Assembly (NCBI RefSeq): GCF_021811875.1
Contig: NZ_JAJBJD010000019.1
Location: 1 to 10,068, forward strand
Direction: 5' to 3'
DNA length: 10,068 nucleotides
Origin: Candidatus Bandiella numerosa
Lineage (GTDB): Bacteria > Pseudomonadota > Alphaproteobacteria > Rickettsiales > Midichloriaceae
Part shown: positions 1 to 6,618 of the stretch, in pieces
Numbering within the stretch: position 1 is the stretch's first letter
Layout: every line of letters starts with the position of its first letter
Program-made: the position numbers and the translations under genes
Notes under the pieces: generated by a model
The model's database searches: none
What the model was told of the DNA's origin: nothing
The model's input: only the letters and a program-made list of their open reading frames with translations

Positions 1-33
1 CTTTAAATATGTGTGGCTAAGATCAGCAAATCG

Positions 34-57
34 GCATGCAACATGCTAATTTAGCAT
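34..57. repeat. Two overlapping dyad symmetries downstream of the first gene
   Basis: GCATG-CAA-CATGC (34-46) and ATGCTAA-T-TTAGCAT (43-57) are perfect inverted repeats that share the bases CATGC. They lie about 55-80 bases beyond the stop codon of the minus-strand gene ending at 113. They could be a weak terminator or a protein-binding site. There is no GC-rich stem with a clean T-run on the gene's strand, so the function is open. Confidence 0.3.
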
Positions 58-112
58 AATATTTTGTTAACTTTCTTGAATTCCTATTATTCTATCAGCT
101 TTTATACCAAAC

Positions 113-676
113 TTATCGTTCTTCTTTGTATGAGTCTAATTTTTTAAATCCATTTATTGCATATCTTCCTTGCTTTGCATTTATGCAACGGCCTTTAGAA
201 TCAAATATAGAATCAAATCTTTTATCAAATATTTCATGAAATTTATGAACACACTTATGCTGCTCATCATTTTTATTCATGTGCTTTTTTATAAATTTAT
301 ATGCATGATATATTGCTACATTTTCTAAAGCGCTTATATCATGGTCATTAATCTGATATTGTTTGGAGATTTTCGTTTCTAGTATATAAAACAGTATATC
401 TTTAAATTTTTGATCTGCGCTTAAATCACATGGAAATTGCCAATAATGCATGTATGATAGGTCATTATCGCTAACTATATTTTGAAAAGCAAGCGTCTCT
501 TTCTCTTTAGATTCCTTATCTTCAATAAATTTTGTGTGTTGAAGAACTATTTGGGCAGCTTCTAGATCTAGAGCATGTTTACTTGCGCGTAAACCTATAA
601 ATTTATTATATTTATGTGATTTAGCAATACTTTTTAATGTTTCATAAGCTTTTTCATTTATTGCTTGAGAGGCCAA
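113..676 (-). CDS. Unrecognised 187-aa protein; probably the main part of a gene interrupted by an in-frame stop
   Basis: I do not recognise this protein. It is soluble-looking, Lys/His-rich and mostly helical in character, with no signal peptide or membrane segment. The C-terminal half has a His/Cys cluster (HKCVHKFHEIF). The intact frame can only begin at a TTG (676-674), because the preceding codon is TAA (679-677). That TTG has no convincing Shine-Dalgarno (SD) sequence. In the same frame, 19 codons upstream, is an ATG at 733 with an excellent SD, and the intervening codons read naturally into the main ORF. The simplest reading is a 206-aa gene with a nonsense mutation at codon 19 (for example CAA to TAA). 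Re-initiation at the TTG next to the stop would give the 187-aa product. No neighbour suggests a function. The reading frame is solid; function and expression are unknown. Confidence 0.6.
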   Translation of the reverse strand: MASQAINEKAYETLKSIAKSHKYNKFIGLRASKHALDLEAAQIVLQHTKFIEDKESKEKETLAFQNIVSDNDLSYMHYWQFPCDLSADQKFKDILFYILETKISKQYQINDHDISALENVAIYHAYKFIKKHMNKNDEQHKCVHKFHEIFDKRFDSIFDSKGRCINAKQGRYAINGFKKLDSYKEER

Positions 677-733
677 TTACCCCAAGGTCTCTTCACTATA
701 ACGTGAAAATAACATACTACTCAATTCAGTCAT
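677..733 (-). pseudogene. Separated 5' end of the first gene (18 codons then TAA), with strong SD
   Basis: An ATG at 733-731 follows GAGGAG (744-739) at a 5-base spacing, the best ribosome-binding site on this side of the window. It encodes MTELSSMLFSRYSEETLG and then TAA at 679-677. The next codon in the same frame is the TTG that opens the 187-aa ORF. Either this is the true N-terminus cut off by a nonsense mutation, or it is a leader peptide whose stop sits directly before a re-initiation codon. I favour the first, because the strong SD would otherwise be wasted on an 18-residue peptide in the same frame as the downstream ORF. Confidence 0.55.
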
Positions 734-744
734 AAAAACTCCTC

Positions 745-1029
745 TTTATTTGTTAAATCTACCATTCTCCCTAAAATCATATGATAACTTTAGACTTACA
801 ATGGGGATTGTACTTAGGTATTGTGACAATTCAAGGATATTTATGTTAAGATTACGTTAAGAAATAAGGCGGTGGATCAAAAATAATTCATTAATTCAAA
901 TTCATAAAATAAAGTTTGCTTCATGTTTATTCAGAGCCGCTTTACATAACCTTTTAGGAAGAAGAGGCTTTTAGCGATAATTAAGCAATTTTTTTAAAAA
1001 ATCGGCATCTTGCATTCATCATTCATATG
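745..1029. other. Spacer between the first gene and tRNA-Ser
   Basis: I see no credible gene on either strand. It holds the candidate promoter at 807-834 and an AT-only inverted repeat (ATTTTTTT/AAAAAAT) around 988-1002, downstream of the tRNA on its strand, which may help end its transcript. A 22-codon plus-strand ORF at 781-849 has no SD. The rest looks like non-coding AT-rich sequence. Confidence 0.5.
807..834 (-). promoter_or_regulatory. Candidate sigma70-type promoter for the first gene
   Basis: On the minus strand TTGAAT (834-829) and TACAAT (812-807) are separated by 16 bases, matching 4/6 and 5/6 of the -35 and -10 consensus. Transcription would start near 800, leaving a leader of about 65 bases before the SD at 744-739. 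In DNA this AT-rich such matches can be chance; its placement before a strong SD raises the likelihood. Confidence 0.4.
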
Positions 1030-1119
1030 TGGCGGAAGGAAAGGGATTCGAACCCTTGTTACTTTTAACAGTAAACACGCTTTCCAAGCGTGCGCCTTCA
1101 ACCACTCGGCCACCCTTCC
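1030..1119 (-). tRNA. tRNA-Ser (anticodon GGA)
   Basis: Read on the minus strand, this folds as a class II tRNA. The acceptor stem GGAAGGG (from 1119) pairs with TCCTTCC with one G-U at the base. There is a D-arm, an anticodon stem CACGC/GCGTG with loop TTGGAAA giving anticodon GGA, and a long variable arm (TTACTGTTAAAAGTAA) typical of serine tRNAs. The T-arm AAGGG-TTCGAAT-CCCTT follows, then discriminator G and an encoded CCA ending at 1030. The long variable arm and G73 are standard serine identity elements. It decodes UCC and UCU. It is divergent from the permease gene that starts about 105 bases away. I found no clear consensus promoter on its strand. Confidence 0.97.
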
Positions 1120-1176
1120 AAAAATATGCGTATGTTAATTTTATTGCAATATATAAAGCTTAGCTACAAAATTGTA

Positions 1177-1205
1177 TTGACATATACTACAAATTTACAG
1201 TAATA
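1177..1205 (+). promoter_or_regulatory. Candidate promoter for the EamA-type permease
   Basis: A perfect TTGACA -35 (1177-1182) is followed after 17 bases by a weak -10 (GTAATA, 1200-1205; TAATAA one base later). A start near 1212 would lie just before the proposed TTG start at 1225. The -35 is perfect but the -10 is poor. Confidence 0.4.
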
Positions 1206-1224
1206 AAAAGCTTTATATATTACT

Positions 1225-2181
1225 TTGTATTTTGTGATTAAATCTCTCATTTCCTTTAAACCATCTAATCACGTATCTGGTATACTCCTGATGGCGGTAA
1301 ATGCGTTTTTTATGTCGCTGCTATATGTTATTGTAAAGATTCTCACAAATGACTGTAATTTTAGTTCAAACCAAGTTGGATTACTCTATAAGTTAAGCAT
1401 ATTGATGTTAACATTAATATCATGTCTGAAGTTAGGATTTGTCCATCATCTTAAAACAAAAAAGCTTTTTTTTCATGCTTTAAGGGGATTTTTTAGTGTC
1501 ATGGGCTCACTTTGCATGTTTTATGCAGTGTCTGTTATGAATGTATTAAATGCAGCAGCAATTTCAGAATTGACACCAGTATTTATGGTTACAGCGGGGG
1601 TGTTGGTATTTAATGAAAAGTTAACAACGCCAAAAATAATTCTTTTATTGGGTAGTATAACAGGAATATTTTTTATTAAGGATTTTACTACTATAGGAAA
1701 AGATCTTAATCCAGGATATTGGTTTGCATTTTTAGCGTTGATTTTTTGGTCACTCAATAACGTAGTTATAAAAAAATTAACAAAAACAGAACATTCTCGT
1801 GCACAATTATTTTATTCCAGTTTATTTGCATCGATTTTTGCGTTTCCAATAGCATATTTTCAATATACATTTGATTTTACAAATTACTCACTTGATTTAA
1901 ATATAGCAACTTGGCCTGATTTTTCTGCAAAAGCTATATTATTGATTTTATCAGCAGGCATGGCAAGTTTACTGCATAAAGTGTCTTTTTTTCGAGCGTA
2001 TAAACTTGCTGATATGTCGGTAGTAGGCCCTTTTGATTATCTAAGATTACCTTTTACTGGTATTTTTGCTTATTTAATTTTAGATGAAGGTATAACTAAT
2101 ACTTATTCATTAATTGGATATGGCCTAATTGTATTAAGTGGAGTTTATTTTATTATGCATAAAGAAAAAAGCCCCAAATAA
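1225..2181 (+). CDS. DMT superfamily (EamA/RhaT-type) inner-membrane permease
   Basis: This is a 318-aa, very hydrophobic protein with the two-fold repeated five-helix layout of 10-TMS EamA transporters: first repeat about residues 18-152, second about 163-312. Family hallmarks are the HALRG segment after TM2 (84-88), an acidic FNE motif ending repeat 1 (129-131) and the matching LDEG ending repeat 2 (287-290), plus RAYKLADMSVVGPFDYLR in the second half. Length and pattern recall the rickettsial S-adenosylmethionine transporter branch, but substrate cannot be read from sequence; amino acids or nucleotide-sugar-like compounds are also possible. The start is uncertain. TTG at 1225 keeps TM1 complete, GTG at 1234 is equally possible, and ATG at 1291 would cut into TM1. 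No clear SD is seen at any of them. It converges on rlmB with a 13-base gap. Confidence 0.85.
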   Translation: MYFVIKSLISFKPSNHVSGILLMAVNAFFMSLLYVIVKILTNDCNFSSNQVGLLYKLSILMLTLISCLKLGFVHHLKTKKLFFHALRGFFSVMGSLCMFYAVSVMNVLNAAAISELTPVFMVTAGVLVFNEKLTTPKIILLLGSITGIFFIKDFTTIGKDLNPGYWFAFLALIFWSLNNVVIKKLTKTEHSRAQLFYSSLFASIFAFPIAYFQYTFDFTNYSLDLNIATWPDFSAKAILLILSAGMASLLHKVSFFRAYKLADMSVVGPFDYLRLPFTGIFAYLILDEGITNTYSLIGYGLIVLSGVYFIMHKEKSPK

Positions 2182-2194
2182 GCAAACGCAATAT

Positions 2195-2953
2195 TTATTT
2201 TTTGTTACCCAGCGCATACAATTGATGCAATATAATAGCGGTTGCATTAGATACGTTCAGACTTTCTAGTTTTGGAGACATTTCGATTTTTACAGTTATA
2301 TCGCTTTGCTTTAAATTTATATCTCTAACCCCCCTCCCCTCTGAGCCCATAATTAATGCAATTCTATTAAATTTGGTTACTTTTTGAATTGAGCTGGTAC
2401 CATTTTGCACAACAGCAACAACCCAATATCCACTTTCCTTTAATTCGTTAAGCACTCTAGAAATATTAGTTACCTGAATATATGGCACACACTCAAATGC
2501 ACCTGCTGAGGATTTTACCAAAGTTGCATTTTCCGATGGTGCATTATCTTTTGTTGTAATTACAGCATCAACGTTAAACCCAAGAGATGACCTAATAATT
2601 GCTCCTATGTTTTGTGGATCTGTTATTTGGTCTAAAAATAAAATGACACTATTTTCATTCACTGTTTTAAGCAGCCTTTCAACAGAAGTAAGTTCTAATT
2701 TTTTGACTTGTATTGCCACACCTTGGTGTACAGATTCTTGAATATCGATTTTTTCACTAATTTCTTTGTTAGTTAGGACCTCAACTTCAATATTTTTATT
2801 TTGAATAATATTTTTGTATTTATCTATAAGTTGATTTGTATTTTTAGTAACCAATATTTTATAAATTATTCTTGATACATTATTTATTGCAGAATCCACC
2901 GGATGCTTGCCATATAACCAATATATGTTACTACTTTGAATTTTTTTGCGCAT
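2195..2953 (-). CDS. rlmB: 23S rRNA (guanosine-2'-O-)-methyltransferase RlmB (SpoU/TrmH family)
   Basis: This 252-aa enzyme belongs to the SPOUT (trefoil-knot) SpoU family, which 2'-O-methylates RNA using S-adenosylmethionine. RlmB acts on G2251 of 23S rRNA (E. coli numbering) in the peptidyl-transferase P-loop. The N-terminal substrate-binding domain is visible at about 12-85 (WLYGKHPV at 12-19). The three SpoU motifs follow in order: DPQNIGAIIRSS with N115 and R121, IMGSEGRGV at 201-209, and LESLNVSNA at 229-237 at the knot. Length matches RlmB (about 245-250 aa). Small SpoU paralogues such as TrmH or TrmL are less likely because the L30e-like N-terminal domain is present. It follows rnhA by 13 bases on the same strand, so the two are probably co-transcribed. 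No strong SD is evident. Confidence 0.9.
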   Translation of the reverse strand: MRKKIQSSNIYWLYGKHPVDSAINNVSRIIYKILVTKNTNQLIDKYKNIIQNKNIEVEVLTNKEISEKIDIQESVHQGVAIQVKKLELTSVERLLKTVNENSVILFLDQITDPQNIGAIIRSSLGFNVDAVITTKDNAPSENATLVKSSAGAFECVPYIQVTNISRVLNELKESGYWVVAVVQNGTSSIQKVTKFNRIALIMGSEGRGVRDINLKQSDITVKIEMSPKLESLNVSNATAIILHQLYALGNKK

Positions 2954-2966
2954 TGATACTAAAAAT

Positions 2967-3395
2967 CTAACCTAGTATAATTTTATCACTTGCTGCATTT
3001 CTTGCAAGCTCATCTACCATTTCATTATACTTATCTCCATTATGTGCTTTAACCCAGTGCCAAGAAGCATTTTGAGTTGAGTTTAACTTATCTAGTTGTT
3101 GCCAAAACTCAATATTTTTAATTTTACCATTTTTCCAATTGTTCAATTTCCAACTTTTTATCCATTCTGTTATGCCAAATTTTAAGTAATTACTATCAGT
3201 AAAAATTTGCAAGGTACTATTTTTAGTTATGCTTTCTAACGCCTTGATTGCAGCTGTTAATTCCATTTTATTATTAGTTGTATGTTGCTCAAATCCACAA
3301 ATTTTCTTAATAACACTACCTTCTTTAACAAATACAGCAGCCCAACCACCAGGGCCTGGATTACCTAAACAAGAACCATCACAATATATCTTCAT
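2967..3395 (-). CDS. rnhA: Ribonuclease HI
   Basis: RNase HI is a cytoplasmic endonuclease that cuts the RNA strand of RNA-DNA hybrids, removing R-loops and primer remnants. Taking the ATG at 3395, the protein is 142 aa and starts directly at the first strand (MKIYCDGSCLGNPGPGGWAA). The catalytic set is complete: D6 in CDGS, E45 in NKMELTAAI, D67 in FTDSNY, H118 in WVKAHNGD and D128 in MVDELAR. The spacing agrees with E. coli D10/E48/D70/H124/D134. The WVKAH loop has Ala where many homologues have Gly. An in-frame ATG at 3425 would add ten residues (MKSKKILDIF), but the family normally starts close to the first catalytic Asp. A TATATC sequence at 3434-3429 could be the -10 of its promoter, which would favour the shorter form. 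It is divergent from ctpA and precedes rlmB. Confidence 0.93.
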   Translation of the reverse strand: MKIYCDGSCLGNPGPGGWAAVFVKEGSVIKKICGFEQHTTNNKMELTAAIKALESITKNSTLQIFTDSNYLKFGITEWIKSWKLNNWKNGKIKNIEFWQQLDKLNSTQNASWHWVKAHNGDKYNEMVDELARNAASDKIILG

Positions 3396-3424
3396 AAAAA
3401 TGTCTAATATCTTTTTTGATTTCA

Positions 3425-3433
3425 TGATATACT
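3425..3433 (+). promoter_or_regulatory. Extended -10 promoter candidate for ctpA (divergent with rnhA)
   Basis: TGA-TATACT (3425-3433) fits the extended -10 form TGnTATAAT and needs no -35; none is seen at 17 bases. Transcription would start near 3440, about 28 bases before the ctpA ATG at 3468. The AT-rich core TATA also reads as a -10-like TATATC on the other strand, so rnhA-rlmB and ctpA probably share this short control region. Confidence 0.4.
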
Positions 3434-3467
3434 GGTGACCGTTAAAGTAAATAAATTTTTATAAAGC

Positions 3468-4703
3468 ATGCAAACAGACTTACCTAAAAGAAATATTTTT
3501 CTTATACAATTAGCATTATTTACACTGTCAACCTTTCCGTGTTATTCACTAGAAAATGAAAAATACAAAGATATGAAAGATTTTGAAGAAGCAATTGATA
3601 TTATTCAGAGCCAATATATTGATGAAGTAGAAAATAAAAAACTTATACAAAGCGCTATAAATGGAATGCTAAATTCTCTTGATCCTTATTCAACTTTTTT
3701 AAATAAGGAAGAATATGATAGCATGAAATCCAGCACAAAGGGTGAATTTGGTGGTATAGGAGTTGAAATTAATATTGTTGAGCAAGGTCTTTTAAAAGTT
3801 GTTTCCTCGTATAAAGGTTTGCCTGCATATGAAGCTGGTATTAAACCTGGTGACGTCATTGTTATGATCGATGATGAGGCAATAGGTAGTATGAGCATCG
3901 AACAAGCCTCTGATAAATTAAAGGGGGAACCTGGTAGCACAGTAAAACTAAAAATATATAGAGATTCAGGAGAGATTAAAGAATTAATTATAACGCGTGA
4001 AATTATCAAACTTATTCCCACAAAAGTTCTTTTTTATAACCAGGATAAAGTAATTTACGCAAGAATAGGTAGCTTCAATGAAAAAACTAGTCTTATACTT
4101 AAAAATGAACTGCTAAAAATAGTCAACAGCAATGCAGAAATTAAGGGTCTTATTCTAGATTTAAGAGATAATCCTGGTGGGGTTTTAGATCAAGCAGTTG
4201 AGGTTTCAAGGTTATTTTTAACCAATGGGAGAATTGTATCACTTAAAACTAAATTTAATAATGAAGCGATTATTTATGATGCTGAAGGAACTGACATAAT
4301 AAAAGGATTGCCAATAGTAGTATTAATTAATAATGGCTCTGCTTCGGCCTCAGAAATTGTTGCAGGAGCGCTTCAAGATAATCAAAGAGCATTGGTTATG
4401 GGTGAAAAATCCTTTTGTAAGGGATTAGTACAAAATTTAATTCCTTTCAGTAATGGTTCTGCTATAAAGTTAACTACCGCTAAATTTCATACGCCACTTG
4501 GAAGATCAATTCAAGAAGAATGCATAATACCTAATATCGAAATAACCGCACCAACTACTGAATCTAGTGATAAAAATGAATTAAGTAGTATCAAACATCA
4601 TGATTTTGGTAATTATCAAAATGATTACATACTTGAAAGAGCAGTAGATTTAGTTAAAGGTATTTATTTATATAGCGAACAAGGTCCGGAGAAAAATGAA
4701 TAG
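3468..4703 (+). CDS. ctpA: S41 family carboxy-terminal processing protease (CtpA/Prc-like), exported
   Basis: CtpA-type serine proteases degrade or trim periplasmic proteins from their C-termini, which the PDZ domain recognises. The 411-aa protein starts with a signal peptide (hydrophobic core about 10-24, likely cleavage near YS-LEN at 26-28). An N-terminal helical domain follows with the family motif LDPYSTFL (71-78). The PDZ domain (about 92-178) has GEFGGIGVEI and AGIKPGDVI, and the protease core follows with DLRDNPGG (231-238). By alignment with E. coli Prc S430/D441/K455, the nucleophile is S293 in GSASASEI, with D304 and general base K318; Q322 completes the usual Ser-Lys-Gln set. C317 lies where the family normally has Gly (FGKGxVQ becomes FCKGLVQ). 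ctpA overlaps the next gene by 8 bases. Only a weak SD is seen before the ATG. Confidence 0.93.
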   Translation: MQTDLPKRNIFLIQLALFTLSTFPCYSLENEKYKDMKDFEEAIDIIQSQYIDEVENKKLIQSAINGMLNSLDPYSTFLNKEEYDSMKSSTKGEFGGIGVEINIVEQGLLKVVSSYKGLPAYEAGIKPGDVIVMIDDEAIGSMSIEQASDKLKGEPGSTVKLKIYRDSGEIKELIITREIIKLIPTKVLFYNQDKVIYARIGSFNEKTSLILKNELLKIVNSNAEIKGLILDLRDNPGGVLDQAVEVSRLFLTNGRIVSLKTKFNNEAIIYDAEGTDIIKGLPIVVLINNGSASASEIVAGALQDNQRALVMGEKSFCKGLVQNLIPFSNGSAIKLTTAKFHTPLGRSIQEECIIPNIEITAPTTESSDKNELSSIKHHDFGNYQNDYILERAVDLVKGIYLYSEQGPEKNE

Positions 4704-5208
4704 ATTTAGTTTTATATTATTACCAGCTATAGTGTTCATACTCTTGACATCATCATTTATTCCAAAATCTAATTGTTTGGAATTGGAAGCAACAACTGCA
4801 GAAAAAATGGACAAGTTACTAAAAAATGAAAATAAAAAATATAAATTTTTATACTTTTTTACTACTTGGTGTTATGAATGCAATGAATCTCTAGATCATA
4901 TTTCACAAATACAATCTAATAGCAAATTATCAAAAAAATATGATTTTATTAATATTGCGTTAGATGATGATTTGAAAAAATTAAAAAAATATTCTAAAGA
5001 GAATAATCAGAATAAATCCAAAATATATTATTTCGGAACACAAAAAGAAACAGCACAGTTTTTTCTTATTACAAAAATCGGTTATAATAATGCAGTTCCT
5101 TATTACTGCATATTGGATAATAGTAATAACATAGTAATTGATGGGTATTTTGAACTTAGTGATATAGAAAAATATCTAGAAGGAGTTTCCAGAGTGCCGT
5201 CAAGTTAA
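4696..5208 (+). CDS. Exported or membrane-anchored thioredoxin-like protein
   Basis: This 170-aa protein has an N-terminal hydrophobic segment (about 5-22) acting as signal peptide or anchor, and then a thioredoxin-fold domain. The redox motif WCYEC places the CxxC cysteines at C59 and C62 right after a beta strand (FLYFFTTW). The characteristic cis-proline site is seen as AVP (P135), followed by the strand YYCILDNSNNIVIDGYF. This order matches TlpA/ResA/DsbE-like thiol oxidoreductases of the periplasmic side; the exact substrate is unknown. C27 is not in a convincing lipobox. The gene overlaps ctpA by 8 bases and has its own GGAG (4688-4691) 4 bases before the ATG, so translation is probably coupled to ctpA. 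The C-terminal tail (SRVPSS) runs up to the disturbed spacer at 5209 and may have been altered. Confidence 0.85.
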   Translation: MNRFSFILLPAIVFILLTSSFIPKSNCLELEATTAEKMDKLLKNENKKYKFLYFFTTWCYECNESLDHISQIQSNSKLSKKYDFINIALDDDLKKLKKYSKENNQNKSKIYYFGTQKETAQFFLITKIGYNNAVPYYCILDNSNNIVIDGYFELSDIEKYLEGVSRVPSS

Positions 5209-5382
5209 TGGAGATATGGGGGTCAATCATTTTTTGGCAGCAGCTATCACTTCTATACTTCATCCAAAATAGATTTATTTCTTTCAAGTTCTATGATTTT
5301 TTAATCTTTTATTCAATCTCATTGTTCTATTTTTGCTTTTTTATAGATACATGACGGTGCCCCCTCTTTGACACAGTTCATT
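5209..5382. other. Spacer with imperfect inverted ends; possible decayed insertion remnant
   Basis: No gene of normal size is present. Near the two ends are G5/C5 runs in inverted orientation: GGGGGTCAATCAT (5218-5230) and the complement of ATGACGGTGCCCCC (5351-5364). They share GGGGG and a TCAT end but differ between. The right end continues as TCTTTGACACAG, resembling the ends of some insertion sequences. The interior on the minus strand contains a short coding-like stretch (IELERNKSILDEV) flanked by stops. It also contains a 20-codon ORF (5381-5319) starting one base after the stop of the gene at 5383. An old IS or MITE scar is my inference; no intact transposase or target duplication is seen. 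Confidence 0.3.
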
Positions 5383-6618
5383 TCAATATCTTGAAATTTT
5401 TCCTAATCCACTATCCGTACCCAATCTTTCCACATGAGATTGCCCTCTTTCGACTGACTGCTTACTTTTGGCTGCACTAATTTCATCATTAACTACTATC
5501 TTGTTCGTAACTCTTTCCAACTCGAATTTTTCTCCCATACATCTATCATAATAAAATTCCTCAAGCTTTTTATGATTATCCGCATTATGATGCACCAGCG
5601 GAGCGAAAATCTCTCTACTTCTATCATATGAAAAACTACCCATAAATGCCTTTTTAATATAATAATTTAACCCATGAATTTTTAAATCATCAGCTTTACT
5701 AAGCTCAACTCTCGGTATATTTTTAACACTTTCTAATTCCTGATTAAATTGCAATTTTACTTGTTCAGGATTATCAAGAGTAATTTCGCCCTGTGCAATT
5801 TTATTTTGTATATTTTTTATGGCTATTATTTCATTTTCAGTATTAATTATCATGCCCTTTAAAAAATCTAATCCTCCTCCCTGTGGATAATCCACCTCTA
5901 AACCTCCCCTTTTAAGCAAAACTTTATTAGCTTGCACCACTTCATACATTTCCTCTCTTTGTTTGCTAAAAGATTTTTGCTCATTTATAGCTGATACACC
6001 ACCTACCATCATGCAAAATATACCAGCACTAATTGAAATTATATTACCAGTCATAACATTACCAATCAGCGGTATCAATGCTTCTGGAAAATGTTGCAAT
6101 ACATTTTTTATTTTTAATGTTTTATCCTCCCCATCCAATATTTCTCTCTTTTGCCATACCTCACCTAAAATTTTCTTCAATTCTGGAGATTGATCTAGAA
6201 CTTCCAACTTTTCCTTATGTAATTCCATTATTTTTTCTAAAGCTTTTGCCTCCTTCTGTTGTACCCTTAAATCTTTTAAATTTTTACCATCAATTACCAC
6301 ACCTATTCCCAAACATAAAACTGAAATACTAACTGATACAGCTATTGCAATAGGGCCAAATGGGCTAAAAGCCAACATAGCAATGGAAAATAGAGTTATA
6401 ATTTTTAATGTAGATGGACCAAAAAACAAGTCGAGTGCGCCCCATAAAAACGCTTTTGTCCTATTCCAAAAGCGCTTTTTTGCTTCTTCTTCACTTTTAT
6501 CCTTGTGCTTAACTCCTTTTTTATCTTCAACATCTTTGTCATAATCATAAAGAGCCCCATATACCTTTATTACAATATTACTTAGGGCCACACTTATATC
6601 CTTAATTGGTTGCAACAT
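5383..6618 (-). CDS. Unrecognised 411-aa membrane protein
   Basis: I cannot assign a family. The protein has a charged N-terminal region (KDVEDKKGVKHKDKSEEEAKKR around 29-49). A long hydrophobic stretch follows (about 71-109, enough for two helices, containing FSPFGPIAIAVS). Then comes a Lys/Glu-rich helical segment likely to form a coiled coil (112-172) and a second hydrophobic region (about 180-212, Gly/Ile-rich). A mainly polar 200-residue C-terminus completes it. There is no signal peptide or known catalytic motif. The two hydrophobic blocks separated by a coiled coil suggest a membrane-inserted structural or effector-like protein, but that is conjecture. The ATG at 6618 lacks a clear SD, and a TAA sits two codons upstream in frame. 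A 9-codon ORF with a good SD lies just upstream (6679-6650). Flanks are a possible insertion scar and a gene-free spacer, so this may be lineage-specific. Confidence 0.75.
   Translation of the reverse strand: MLQPIKDISVALSNIVIKVYGALYDYDKDVEDKKGVKHKDKSEEEAKKRFWNRTKAFLWGALDLFFGPSTLKIITLFSIAMLAFSPFGPIAIAVSVSISVLCLGIGVVIDGKNLKDLRVQQKEAKALEKIMELHKEKLEVLDQSPELKKILGEVWQKREILDGEDKTLKIKNVLQHFPEALIPLIGNVMTGNIISISAGIFCMMVGGVSAINEQKSFSKQREEMYEVVQANKVLLKRGGLEVDYPQGGGLDFLKGMIINTENEIIAIKNIQNKIAQGEITLDNPEQVKLQFNQELESVKNIPRVELSKADDLKIHGLNYYIKKAFMGSFSYDRSREIFAPLVHHNADNHKKLEEFYYDRCMGEKFELERVTNKIVVNDEISAAKSKQSVERGQSHVERLGTDSGLGKISRY

Noticed and set aside
677..679. Possible reassignment of TAA as a sense codon, suggested by the interrupted first gene.
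   Set aside because: The DMT permease, rlmB and the thioredoxin-like gene end at TAA at the expected family length, so TAA is a normal stop here.
781..849. Plus-strand 22-codon ORF beginning MITLDLQWGLYLG.
   Set aside because: It has no SD, overlaps the candidate promoter of the opposite gene, and has no recognisable similarity.
28..1008. AAATCGGCAT occurs at 28-37 and 999-1008, flanking the first gene and close to tRNA-Ser, as if island attachment sites.
   Set aside because: A 10-base repeat is expected many times by chance in 10 kb of AT-rich DNA. Neither copy overlaps the tRNA 3' end, and no integrase is present.
1521..1757. Open frames antisense to the permease, and similar ones antisense to rnhA, ctpA, the orphan membrane gene and gyrB.
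   Set aside because: They lie wholly inside better-supported genes on the other strand, and their products resemble no family; they are reading-frame shadows.
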